From Phallusia mammillata (taxonomy: Eukaryota; Chordata; Ascidiacea; Phlebobranchia; Ascidiidae): a stretch of DNA of 64,000 bases. The DNA is taken from contig QLIY01000591.1 in NCBI GenBank assembly GCA_003260075.1, forward strand, positions 38,487-102,486, written 5' to 3'. Position numbers and translations under genes: made by a program. Below are positions 1 through 11,100 of the stretch, in pieces. The notes below the pieces were generated by a model, which had not been told where the DNA came from, searched no databases, and saw only the letters and a program-made list of their open reading frames with translations. Numbering within the stretch: position 1 is the first letter of the stretch; each line of letters begins with the position of its first letter.

Positions 1-1503
1 TAGCTTCGGTACCATCTATTCATAGTATCAAATGTTGTTTGTGGGTATCCGATATCACGACAGATAGAGCTTGTTTTGTTTTCCAGTAAAGTGTCTGTTC
101 GACAAGTAAACTGAAATTAGACTAAAATGTAATTACCGTTTTGTGTACGCATATTTTGTATTTTGCGTTTATGTTGATTAAAAAGTGTGTCAAGGAATAC
201 AACAAACCTTGTTAAAATGAAATGTAAGAGTAAAACTTACAAACATGCCCAGCAGGGCCGCACATTCAAGGGCACAATTTTCGTAAAGCCTTGTCAAACC
301 CGAAATGTAAAACTACAAAAGATACCATGTTCCAAGGAGGGCGGCGTACCTGAAGATCAATAAAATGTGCGACCAAACGCAGCAAATCAATACAAACAAA
401 TCAATGGAATGTTAAGATGTAGGCAACAAATCAACACAAATCTGTCTTTTGTCTGTTTTCTTTCATACTAATTCTTTTTTCTGTGAATTTCGCATGTCAT
501 CATATTGGCATTATGAGTATACAGACGAAAGAGTGGGAATGTAAAATGATAACGGCAACTGATGTATAGAGAGAGTAAAATGACGTCCAAACTGTGCCAG
601 ACCCAATTCTACAGACAAACATTTGTTTTGTTATCTAATCCTAAGCCGGATAAAACTCGAGCCCAACCTAAAAGTGGGACCCCCTTTACAACAAATGCAG
701 TTTAAATCAAATCGACTACTAAGCATTGAGCCAAACTCAATCGAAAAAGCAATACAAAAAGAGTAGGACAATTTTAAGGAAAGGCACATGCCCTATACTA
801 AAAGCAATATTACAAAATGCCCAAAATTTATAGTGAACAATATTTAAGTGAACAATACAGTTAGACCACTTGTTTCCAGTGCTGGATTAAGGGTCTGTTG
901 GCCTGTAGGCACAATTTATAAGTGGCCCGAAAATCGGGGTTGCCAACTAAAAATTAGAATTATCAGTGTTGCCAAATCATTCTACTGATTTTAAAGTGAC
1001 CTGGATTGTTGACTGGCCTGTAGGCACGTGCATGACTACTTTGCCTAATGGTTAATCCGGCACTGCTTGTTTCCAACCTTATTGGTGCTATAGTACTATC
1101 ACTTTGCAACTATGACATACAGAAGTGAATATTTCGTTATAGTTGATACAAAACTCAATACATATATGCCTAATAAATAACTGAGAATGCAAAATGATTT
1201 CCAAGTAACAGAATCAGTCAATGAATTTACATGGAATATATATATTTAGCCTAACTAGTATCTTTAGTTGCTACAAAACCACAGGATAAAACATAATAAA
1301 CGAGAAACAAAAGTAATATATTGATACCTAATAAATGTTTTGAATGCTTACATGAACAGTAAAAGTCTTTTAGAATTAACATTATTTTTACCCATATTTA
1401 GTGCACATATAGCCTATCGCTAGTTGGTACCTGATTTCCAAGTGGCAATGTTTTAAAACCTGGTTTATCAAAGTAATAATATACCCTCGTTGTTTTTTTA
1501 CAG
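1..1503. other. Non-coding flank or 5' intron of the first sulfotransferase gene
   Basis: No exon was recognised here. The first sulfotransferase exon in the window starts at 1504 in the middle of a codon, so at least one upstream coding exon is expected. By analogy with the second copy (a 4.4-kb first intron) it probably lies off the left edge. The stretch contains one hAT MITE at 877-1065. Confidence 0.5.
877..1065. mobile_element. hAT-type MITE, 189 bp
   Basis: The ends are inverted (CAGTGCTGGATTAA on the left, TTAATCCGGCACTG on the right). The element is flanked by a perfect 8-bp direct repeat CTTGTTTC at 869-876 and 1066-1073. An 8-bp duplication with CAG...CTG termini is the hAT superfamily signature. 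There is no coding capacity. Confidence 0.85.
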
Positions 1504-4073
1504 GCTTGCCAACCGAACCTCTCGACCGAATCGAGTTGATAACGTCAAAGAAATATCGCTTGGCATATTGTCCTGTGCCGAAAACAGGCTGCTCCAACAT
1601 GAAACGGGTTATGCTTGGACTGAACGGATACGGAAATGACACAGAGCAAATATTTCCAGTGAGTGTGTTGTATCCGTTATTGACATTTTAAGTATTAGAA
1701 CTGTCGGGTTTTTTTCTTACAAAGGAGAAAGATTGCAATGTTGTGTTTGCTATTTTGAAAATTGATAGGGATTTTTTCCACAAATAATGTAGTGGCCCAA
1801 ATATACTGTATATATTCTTGAACGTCGAGGACAAAATGAATGCTTGTGTAAGTCAAACCCATTTAAAAAACAAGTGATTTTTAAAATGCTGTGTAAGTCA
1901 ATAAGTCGAACTGTACGTGTAATTCAGCATTTTTTCGCAGAAAAACGTTATCGGCCAGACAAACCTCCTACACAAAGCCATAAGTCAGAATTTAACAATG
2001 CGAAGTACTGGGTTCCCACCATTCGTTGTGGAGCATCAATACACCACGTTCATTGTTGTTCGTCACCCATTTCAACGCGCGCTTTCTGCATACAAGAATA
2101 AGTTGACGAAACAATGGAACGGAGAACCACCCCAGTTCATGAAAAAGGCAGATCACATAAGGCTCCGTTTTGGGAGTCCAGAAAGAAAGAACGGTAAAGC
2201 TCGTATTGGTTTACTAACACTACATTTTATATTTTTGATCATTGATTGTTATTTTACTTGTAAACAAGTTCCATACTGTTCTGAGTTCGAAAGTAAGCCA
2301 TCAAAAAAGAATTGAGGAAAACAACATCTCAAATAGACCCTAAAAGCGACATGCTTTATTATTCAAACGTTTCGGCAAATGCTAATGCCACCATCAGTGA
2401 TATAAAGAGCCACTTTTACATCCGTTTTTAGTTACATCCGTTTATAACCACTTGAGCCATTTAACAGATTGATAAAGAGGTCGTCATTAAACTGATGAAC
2501 AAATCCGTGTGTAGTGCTTCAAAAATGAACTCATCGAAGAAATACAAAACCACCTTTTTAACTTTCGTTTTTATTTATTTTTTCGTTAAATATTTTTTTG
2601 TCAATACCGTTAAATAGCAATTTTATATTTTACTGCAGGAGTTTTGCCACAATGAATAAAAACTTTATCATGTCATATGTATATTCACAAAACAAAACAT
2701 TGCTAGCAAAGTGAGACACCAAGGATATTTATTTGTCTGGAAATCTTAGGGTATAATTTCATCTAATTTGAGCAAAACAAAAATATTTGTCTAAACACTT
2801 TATTTATTTTAAGAAGTGCTTGGTTTCAGTGTGAAAAATCTCTGTTTTCCACATATGCTATTTGTGTAATTTTAGTCAAAACTACTCAATTTGTTTCCAG
2901 TAGTGTTTATTGCTCATGATGGTTAATAGTTCTGCTTATGAGCATCACATGGTTTAGGCTTAGCAAAACTGGCATCACCCAACACAATACATACGTTTAC
3001 TGCGGTTTGGATGTTAGCATATAGGTATGAAATTTAGCGCTTACATGATCTTTGTCCTAGATCTGTAAATCATTAACTTAAGATCCGCAAATGGTTTGGA
3101 GGTTGCTATCTTGGATAAAGCTTACTTATTCTACACTACACCAGGAGTGCACAGCCTGCTACTGCATGACTATCTATAAGTCTGTTTTTTTTTCACAGCA
3201 ACCGAGAAAAGTCCAACATTTGAAGAATTCGTTAAATATCTTTACGACGCAAACAACACCAACATTAATGGAGAGGACAACCACTGGAACAGCGTTAACG
3301 TTATTTGCTTTCCCTGCCAGAATCAGTTTGACGTTATAGCGAAGATCGAAACAATAGAGGAAGATTTACGGTAAGACTACACGTTTCTAAGCCTTTTAGT
3401 ATTGTTTTGTGACGAATAGACTGGCCCATATAAAACAAAAACGAGATTTCAAAATTTGGATTTTGCTCAACTTGAAATGGGCCATCAATTGACCCAAAAT
3501 TGTAAACGGGCATCGGAACCCGGCCCGAACCTGATTCGTTTTTGAGAAGACCGTTTAGGCCTGTTTGATTGACAGACCTATACATTGAAGCACCAGGAAA
3601 GACCATGACAACAAACACAATAAGCAATTGGTCTTGAACAAGGCGTTTTAGGGCTGTTTGAAATTAGGTCAGGTCCAGCAACTGGTTACTTAGCTAGATA
3701 AATTTAATTAAAAAATACTGAAAGCCCGAACCCGGCCCGACTTGTATTTGATACGTGAAGACAGATCTGTCGGTCACCACCCTGTTACACAGGCTAATTC
3801 CTGTAATCTGTCATGACATTACACTTGTCCTTATTTATTGTTTTTAATTTGTCACTGTTTTTTATTTGCGCTTGTTTTCAAATATTCAGGTATTTACTGA
3901 AGCTACTAGGTGCACCAGACAGCCTTGGAATGCCGAAAGGTTATTCAAAAAGCGGAAAAAGTGGAACTGATATCCAAGTGGATCCCAACTTCAAACGTTT
4001 AAATCAGGAGCAGATCAAAATGCTTTACCAAGTTTACCAAACTGACTTCAAAATGTTTCAATACGAAACGTAA
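1504..4073 (+). CDS. Carbohydrate sulfotransferase, CHST8-14/HNK-1 type (copy A, 5' exon missing)
   Basis: Golgi-type sulfotransferase (Sulfotransfer_2 family) expected to move sulfate from PAPS to a glycan. Exons: 1504-1658, 1941-2193, 3199-3370, 3890-4073, all GT-AG with phases that join into one frame of about 254 codons. Exon 1504-1658 holds the 5'-phosphosulfate loop CPVPKTGCSNMKRV. Exon 1941-2193 holds the 3'-phosphate loop VVRHPFQRALSAYKNK. Exon 3199-3370 holds the family block HWNSVNVICFPC...KIETIEEDL, and the last exon ends DFKMFQYET-stop. Both PAPS motifs are canonical, so this copy looks catalytically competent. The N-terminal membrane-anchor exon was not found. Compared with copy B, the reading frame stops right after YET although sequence homologous to copy B's C-terminal tail continues downstream. 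Exact substrate (chondroitin, dermatan, GalNAc or HNK-1) cannot be told. Confidence 0.88.
2280..2530. repeat. Dispersed foldback-family repeat, copy 1
   Basis: Contains two segments found again elsewhere: the stretch around 2350-2400 (ATGCTTTATT...CAAACGTTTCGGC...TGCCACCATCAG) matches 26175-26220, and the stretch around 2484-2530 (CATTAAACTGATGAAC...ATCCGT) matches 7990-8035 and the reverse complement of 26095-26140. It lies in a sulfotransferase intron. Element class is uncertain. Confidence 0.5.
3490..3625. repeat. Dispersed repeat shared with 9350-9475
   Basis: The block with CCCGAAC, GAGAAG.CCGTTTAGGC, GATT.ACAGGCCTATA.ATTGAAGC.CCAGGAAA recurs at 9350-9475 in the same orientation with scattered differences. 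CCCGAAC-rich sequence also appears at 39187-39660. It is intronic and non-coding, of unknown class. Confidence 0.55.
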
Positions 4074-4789
4074 AATATGTCTAAAAGACGATCGGTGCCT
4101 CCAGCTTCTCAAAGAGACTTTAAGCGTACCAGGAGAGTCTTGAAAAAATCACTGTGAAATGATATTGAATGGAAAACATTTTCGCTTGCCCTTCTTGAAT
4201 TAAGAAATTCGAATACCCCAGTATTGTTTCTGCTAATGATATTTTGTAGTGCCTTATTGAAACATATATGCTCAAAATATTTATAAAATCGGTTTAGTTG
4301 CTATTTTATTTGGTGGTTGTCAATGAAACACTCATTACTTAAGTTCATCAACAACGAAAATGTGAGCTTTATTGAAGTTTAAATATATGTGATGGCAGTC
4401 CGTGTATAAACTTGCTGTAAGTAATCGCGTTAAGCAACCAAGAGAATTTTCACTTTAATTTTCAAATGGTGTAATTGTTTCCAGAAAAACATTTAAAAAG
4501 AAATACAAAGTCAACTACGGACACACATAATAACACTTTTTTACAAAAACAAGTAGACAAAGAAATATTAATTGCATCTCAGTAGACACTTACTTGTTAT
4601 TTAACATTCGTTGAATAACTTCAGATGTAGTTACAACAATGAGATTTTCACAAATTCTAGTCTTTCCTGATTATTGTTATTTAAGTTATGCGTTGATTAT
4701 TTGAACTGAAGGTGTTTGAATAAAACAGCATCGGGCCCTTCAACAGACAGCATGGTCATCGACGATCACAGTGTATTAGTAACAAATTC

Positions 4790-5850
4790 AGTCGAAGAAT
4801 ATCTTGGAATTTATACAAAATGAAAATAACAAACAACAAAAGAAACCGGGCAGTCATTAATGCAACACATACAACAAGTCGTACATCAGCGGATTTGGGG
4901 TAATAACATTTTCTGGATGTTAATCGAAGAACTAGTATCATTTTAAGCCATTTCGCTTCAGCCTGATGTAATAAATCCACGTCAGGGCTTTCAACGAAGG
5001 TCACCCCAAAGCATTGTGCAAGATTTTTTCGCGGAATGCTTGAAAGAGATATGTTGGCACAGCGATGCGTTATCGCTGTGTTGGCTAAAATTGACCAGAT
5101 GAAAAGAGTTTCAAATGGTACGATGACCCGACCAACGCGTACGAATTTATGTATTTGTTTGTCCAACGTACTGCCACTTGCACAGTAAACAGGTGGCGAC
5201 GTACATCCCATAAGGATTTACAGTCCAATGTTTGATTTAGTTGGACAATCACGCTTGAGAACACACTAACGAGCTACAAACGAATCGCACTTAATGCTGG
5301 AAGCCACAGCGGCATATGTCCCCTAGTGGAAAGTGCGTTCTGTGTGGACATTACGGCAAAAAGATACCTATTGTGCCCGTACATGAACAGATCAAGGTCC
5401 AGCAGGGGTAAATCATCCAACTGAAGCAATGGTTGAACTACAAATGCTAAGGAATCTACGTCGCAACCTGTTTGCTGTCTAAGTACCAGTACATTGGACA
5501 AACAAACAAAAAATTTGTGCGCGTTGGTCAATTCACCGTACCATCTGGAACACTTTTCAATCGAACAATTTAAACCATCACAGTGATCGCTATGCCAACA
5601 TTTCGCTTTAAAGCATTACACCATTTATGCAAAAAATGACCTTGCAGAATGCTTCGAGTGACCTTCGCCGAAAGCCCTGACGTGGCTCTATTAGATCAGG
5701 CTGAAGCGAAATGGGCTTAAAATTATACTAGTTCTTCGATTAACATCCAGAAAATGTTATTGCCCCAAATCTGCTGATGTACGACTTGTTGTATATACGT
5801 TGTATTATTGATTGCTTATTTTCTTTTGTTGTTGCTTATTTTCCATCGCC
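4790..5850. repeat. Inverted duplication, two arms of about 400 bp
   Basis: The reverse complement of 4800-5210 aligns with 5440-5850 over most of its length with many substitutions. Shared landmarks include ACGTCGC.ACCTGTTT.CTGT, ATTGGACAAACAAA, TGCCAACAT, GAAAGCCCTGACGTGG and GATGTACGACTTGTTGTAT. The central loop is about 230 bp. A third fragment (TTATTAGATCAGGCTGAA) is at 6630-6650. The left arm retains a 151-codon minus-strand frame (4756-5211) with two hydrophobic stretches that match no family I know; the right arm has stops in the corresponding frame. Probably an old transposon foldback or a gene-fragment duplication. Confidence 0.65.
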
Positions 5851-6292
5851 TGCGCGGTGTTTCGTCTATTTAATCTGGGTTTTTGTGCCAAAAGCTTTGA
5901 CGTGCGCGCCTGTCGATGATAAGAAGTTACTTTTGGGTCAGACGTTGTTTGGCAACCCAGTGTCAGCAAAGTCTCCAGTGCTTTGCTTCAGTTAAGTGTT
6001 TTCGTATCACTTTGTTGTGTTTTAGTTACTTTTATTGATGACTTATCTTTAGTTTTATAGATGTCATTACGCAAAGTATATACATTCCACGATATACATT
6101 GATACTTTGAAATACCCAAAGGAGATTTCACTTGCATCGAAAGTGAACATAATATTCAAGTTGGTACCAACCTTGAAGAATCAAACCCGGAGCAAATACG
6201 ATATATACTGGCTATCAGCTGCAATAATTAAAGTCACTGAAGCTGCATTTTGTTACCTACCACAAAAATTATATAAATTTTAAAAACACAGA

Positions 6293-6306
6293 CCACTAGG
6301 GGGCAG
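6293..6306 (+). promoter_or_regulatory. CTCF-like motif 1
   Basis: CCACTAGGGGGCAG matches the bilaterian CTCF core consensus CCASYAGRKGGCRS. It sits in a ~50-bp segment repeated at 6665-6700. Binding in this organism is inference. Confidence 0.35.
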
Positions 6307-6365
6307 TACGACATTATAAAGATCGCCTCGCACCAAGCAGGAACTAATAATAAAAATAATAAAAC

Positions 6366-6455
6366 TTGGCCGAATGGTCTACAGACATAAAAAAAACCTT
6401 GATCGGGATTCGTCCCCGGGAGTGTACTAGGTTCGAACCGCGTGAAAAAAATACC
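6366..6455 (+). repeat. tRNA-derived SINE head or tRNA pseudogene
   Basis: An A-box-like TTGGCCGAATGGTC near 6367 is followed about 50 bp later by a B-box-like GGTTCGAACCGC near 6431. These are the two internal Pol III promoter boxes of a tRNA gene (Leu/Ser-like start). No good acceptor stem or anticodon arm can be folded by eye, so a SINE head or decayed tRNA is more likely than a working tRNA. Confidence 0.45.
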
Positions 6456-6676
6456 TTGGAAAAAAGCTACTCAAAAGTCTATAACTCTATAATCGAAATC
6501 GAATTACGTTCTTTTCAAATAAAACTAAATCTGCGTGCCATTGTAACAAACAAAGCACTCCACTCCTTTGAAAAAACTGACTCCGACCAATGTGTTATTT
6601 AGAACGCTTTTGCAGTGTATTATACGAATTTATTAGATCAGGCTGAAACGTATACGAGTAAATTATAAAACGCACA

Positions 6677-6690
6677 CCGCTAGGTGGCAG
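6677..6690 (+). promoter_or_regulatory. CTCF-like motif 2
   Basis: CCGCTAGGTGGCAG fits the same core consensus as the motif at 6293 and has the same orientation, within a diverged copy of the same flank (AAAAACACAGACCAC versus AAAACGCACACCGC; both followed by AGTA.GACATTATAA). Confidence 0.35.
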
Positions 6691-7440
6691 TAAGACATTA
6701 TAACGCTCAAAAATTTATGATCTGTACCCAGTCTAGATCTTGGGATTAGTGTTTTCATCGTCTCGCTAATATACTTGTGTTTTAAATCTGAGCGCTGACT
6801 TACGGAGGTAACTAAAACGCTTTTGTGGAAAAATGTACAAAATGTGTGCGGAATTTTACATGTTGATCAAAGGCACTTCTTTATTTTTCACCTATATAAG
6901 ACAGCTGACTGGCATTGTTTTGAAACAGTAAGGTTGTTTATAGTGATTCTAAGGCTGTGAGTTCAATATGAAAGAAAGTTGTTTCTATAGTGTGTGCAAC
7001 TTGATCTGAAAATGAGTAGTGTCGGTTTTAATGTTTGTTTAACTCCAAGACAAAATCACGAATAGCGTAATTACAAACTTCATAGATTGCTGAATTAACA
7101 GGTGTTAGTGTAAACTTGACAATGATCATTGATATAAATTTTGAACTTACAAAGTGTATTAGCCTATGTCATCTTACTGCCACAGTTTTACAGGTTTAGC
7201 GAGGTATTTGTGACTTGCATTTTTTGTGAGCAACAAGGCCGAGCTTGAAAATTAGGCTTAGACATTTCCATCCACAATGAGTGGTAAACGGAAGTCTATC
7301 TGCCTGATATGGTTTGGTTCAGTTGTAAGCGAGGCGTTTTCAAGTATGATAGCAAAATGATTAGTAAATGACCAACAATAATAAAAAGTATATAGTTAAA
7401 CCTTTGTTGTAGTATACACAAACTTTGGTTTCACATCAAA

Positions 7441-7708
7441 TCAGCCATTATTGGTGTTTTAAATTATCATGACCATTAAGCTAACTCAATTTGAAAACGC
7501 AAGACTTTAAGCATACAATTTGCAACCCAAAATCTACTAAACCAGTGTATTGTCAAATGCGATTAAAAACGTTGTTAAACTGTGACATGCGGTCGGAGGT
7601 TAATGAGTAGATTAAAACCTACACAATACTTAATTTCATTGTCTACGGCCTAACAACACTGATTCATTGTTGTCACGTTATTTGCTTACGTCAAAAAAGT
7701 ACACTTAA
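7441..7708 (+). repeat. 270-bp direct repeat, copy 1 (copy 2 at 10214-10482)
   Basis: Nearly identical to 10214-10482, from CAGCCATT through ACGTCAAAAAAGTACACT. In the second location the block is bordered on each side by another direct repeat (10139-10217 and 10482-10556, starting CCAAAAACTGCCGCAGCATC). High identity suggests a recent duplication or an unmerged assembly overlap. Confidence 0.75.
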
Positions 7709-7899
7709 CTACCATTTTTGCGTACGTCTCGTATCTTACCGTTTATGCCTATGGAGTCGTTGTTTGCGTTTTTGCCTTAAAATTGTTTCGTTTTGTTCAC
7801 TTCGGGTTTCCTCGACGATTGGAGTGTTATATTCCTGATGAAATCGACCTTAATGGGACGTTATAAAACATCGGTAAAAAACAGTATACTTGCCGACAG

Positions 7900-8020
7900 A
7901 GCATCTTTCATAAGTTCAATGATGAAAATGACGACCCAAATCGTTGTAAACGGCGACAGGCCTCATTCTTTTTACGTCTATTTGGGCCATCATTTTCATC
8001 ATTAAACTTGTAAATAGATC
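7900..8020. repeat. Foldback hairpin of the dispersed foldback family
   Basis: The left arm ATAAGTTCAATGATGAAAAT...GACCCAAAT (7909-7943) is inverted as ATTTGGGCCATCATTTTCAT...TTAAACTTGT (7979-8012). Related sequence is at 2484-2530 and 26095-26165. Confidence 0.6.
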
Positions 8021-8134
8021 CGTATATGGTGTTCCAAAGCATCTTTTGGTTGATAAAATATCATTAAGTTTAAACATTGTCGAAAGGTAGGCGTTTTGTC
8101 AAAAAAAGCTTGTTTCAGTAGCAAAACTGTAGTA

Positions 8135-11100
8135 ATGATGAGAAAGGGTCATCATTTTCTGCTAGTAGCTCTAGTTATAACTGCAGCAGTCCTGCATTAT
8201 CGCCTTGCAGTTGTTCAACATGCCAAAATTGCGAACACAAAGGATCAGAACAATGTTGTGGATCTTAGCTCTCAGTTAAATGCGCCTGTGGAAATGGATT
8301 TGGATTTTATGGAAAGAATGAAAGAAAGAATGGCGTCAAGAAGAAAAAGCGTCAAAGATGCTTGCAGAAAATTGGGTGAGTTTATGCTCGATGTATAACA
8401 TTTTCAACTGTTGTTTCGGTTTTAAAGTGGTCCATAAATTTATATAACATTTGAGATCTTCGGCAAGGTTACAGCAAAAAGGGTGATGCGTATGACACGA
8501 CGCAAAAACTCAAAGTTTCGGTAAAGACAACCAAAAAATTTCTGCCAATAAAAGAATATAGCCGAAATCGGCACGCCAGGTGATTTTTAATGGCGCACCA
8601 AACAATTGATGTTAACGTACTAAAACAAATTACACTGATACACTGCTGGCTTTCAGTTCGTTAAAATGCAAGTCTTAAAACCCAGACTAGACGTCTTATT
8701 GAGCCGCATCTAATATTTATCAGTTGACACAATAAACTACTACCAAACACAAAAATGGTTGCACGCTTAAAATCTTTTTAAGGGGCAATATGGCACGCGG
8801 CGTTCAGGTTGCCGACCCCTGAAATACAGTATGCTGATACATATCAGAGTTAGACCAACAAGCAGCAAGCTCTTGTTTTGTAAAATATTTTTTTAAAGCT
8901 TGCGGCCCACTGAAAGCGTTTTTTCGCGATATTTCTTTCCAGGCCAAAATACGCACAAAGAAGACTGCTTTTATAACAAGCAAAATATGAATCTACAGTA
9001 TATCGTTGTCACATGCCTTATCCACTAACACCAAATGGTACTTGCATTCTGCTAAAACAAATGTTGCGGGACACACTTGAAAATCTCTCACCTTAGCTTA
9101 CACTATAGTATGGCGCGAAAAAGCAGTAAACGTTTTGTCTCTAAAAGGATGCCCTCAGTAACCAAAATGTCCAACAATTACATTACCAGGAAGAAAGAAA
9201 TAGACTAGCACGACAATGTTCCTTAAACATAGTTTATTTGTCTTGTGTATTTGTCTCACATTTTGGGAATACAGTATTTTCTTTGAGTGGTACTGCCAAA
9301 ATAAAACTACCATTCCTCGTACGGTTTGGTTTGAACCAGAGTTGTAAACGGGCCTGAAATTGGAGACCGAACCCGACGCGAATCGTTTTGAGAAGCCCGT
9401 TTAGGCTTGAAAGTTTGATTAACAGGCCTATATATTGAAGCCCCAGGAAATACCCAGACAACAACACAACAGTTTGACATTAGGTCAGGTACAGCAATAT
9501 TAGCTAGTTAAATTTATTCAAAAAATACTGACACAAGTGTAAACCTGAGCTCTGCCCGAACCCGGTCCGAGTTACAACTTTTGAGCAAACTACAAACCCA
9601 AAAATACTGTAAAGCCTATTGTGAAACTAAAATATAAATGTCATGGTGTTTCAGTTTGCAAGTCACTATATGACTGCACAATTTCAAAACACAAACCAAC
9701 TGTTTGAAACTGTAGCCTACTGATTTCCGTTTTCCTCTATTTGTGTCAATGTGCGTTTCGTTTACCAATCGAAGAGGATGCTCCTTTGTTACCATAGGGC
9801 TTTATTTGAACAGCCTACATGAGTTCAGTATAGTGGTTCTTGATCTAGCTTCTATTAAGAACACACTAAATTGTCTTGGGCTTTTAATCATTAATCAACG
9901 GTCCTCCAAGCTGCGTTTTTTCAAACTAGGGGTCGTTAACCTACAAGGAATACCGCATGGAATTTGGTGGTCACAAGTAGTTATTTGTCATCATTGAGTA
10001 CTCTTTCAACTTTCAATATTTTTTCTTGGTGTTTATGTTTATCGAAAGGTAATGAGTTATGTATCGAAAGGTAATGAGCATATGTCGCTTATATTCTATT
10101 TAAAAAATCTGCCATTGGATATTTATTCTTTTCGCCGGTCCAAAAACTGCCGCAGCATCAAACAATCACCCAACAAGGACAACCGAAAAACTACATTTTC
10201 ATGCCACGAAACAAACAGCCATTTTTGGTGTTTTAAATTATCATGACCATTAAGCTAACTCAATTTGAAAACGCAAGACTTTAAGCATACAATTTGCAAC
10301 CCAAAATCTACTAAACCAGTGTATTGTCAAATGCGATTAAAAACGTTGTTAAACTGTGACATGCGGTCGGAGGTTAATGAGTAGATTAAAACCTACACAA
10401 TACTTAATTTCATTGTCTACGGCCTAACAACACTGATTCATTGTTGTCACGTTATTTGCGTTACGTCAAAAAAGTACACTCCAAAAACTGCCGCAGCATC
10501 AAACAATCACCCAACAAGGACAACCGAAAAACTACATTTTCGTGCCACGAAACAAACGTTTTTGAACAAATCTTTCCATTTATACGAGCCGTGACATATC
10601 ACATGGCATATTTTTTGCCAGAAACAATTTGTTTCAGCAACTCCTTGTTTGTAGAAAAAACTTCGTGCATCAGGTCTAGGATTACTTTTGCTTGCAGTCG
10701 GGATCTAAACTTGTAATTTTTAGAGAAAAGAGAGTGTACTCGTGACTAATTTTGAACTCGAATAGCAGAACATAAAGCTATGATTAAAACTACTGTACAA
10801 TGATATTTAAATAAAAATATTTGCTCGCATGATTGACCAGAGACCAGGGCTGCCACTCCTTGGGATTTTTCCCAAGATCTTGGGATTTCAGTGTTGAGCT
10901 TGGGATCTTGGGAAAAACTTTTTAAACCTTGGGATTTTTTTAAATTATTCATTTAATACGTTTAAGATACAATTAATACTATTGTTGCGAACAAAAAATA
11001 TCCATTTGCAAAAATCATCTTTTTATGTAACGATTTACGTAACAGTGCTTCATCAATTTTGTGTTCGAAGAAGTGTAAGTTGATCGAAGTTCTCTGTCAA

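Larger units (their letters stand above)
4074..8134. other. Spacer between sulfotransferase copies A and B
   Basis: No convincing gene. It holds an inverted duplication (4790-5850), a tRNA-like SINE head (6366-6455), two CTCF-like motifs, one copy of a 270-bp direct repeat and a foldback repeat. The open frame at 4756-5211 on the minus strand lies in one arm of the inverted duplication. Confidence 0.6.

Noticed and set aside
4756-5211. 151-codon minus-strand frame as a membrane-protein gene
   Set aside because: It lies in one arm of an inverted repeat, has no recognised domain, and the other arm carries stops.
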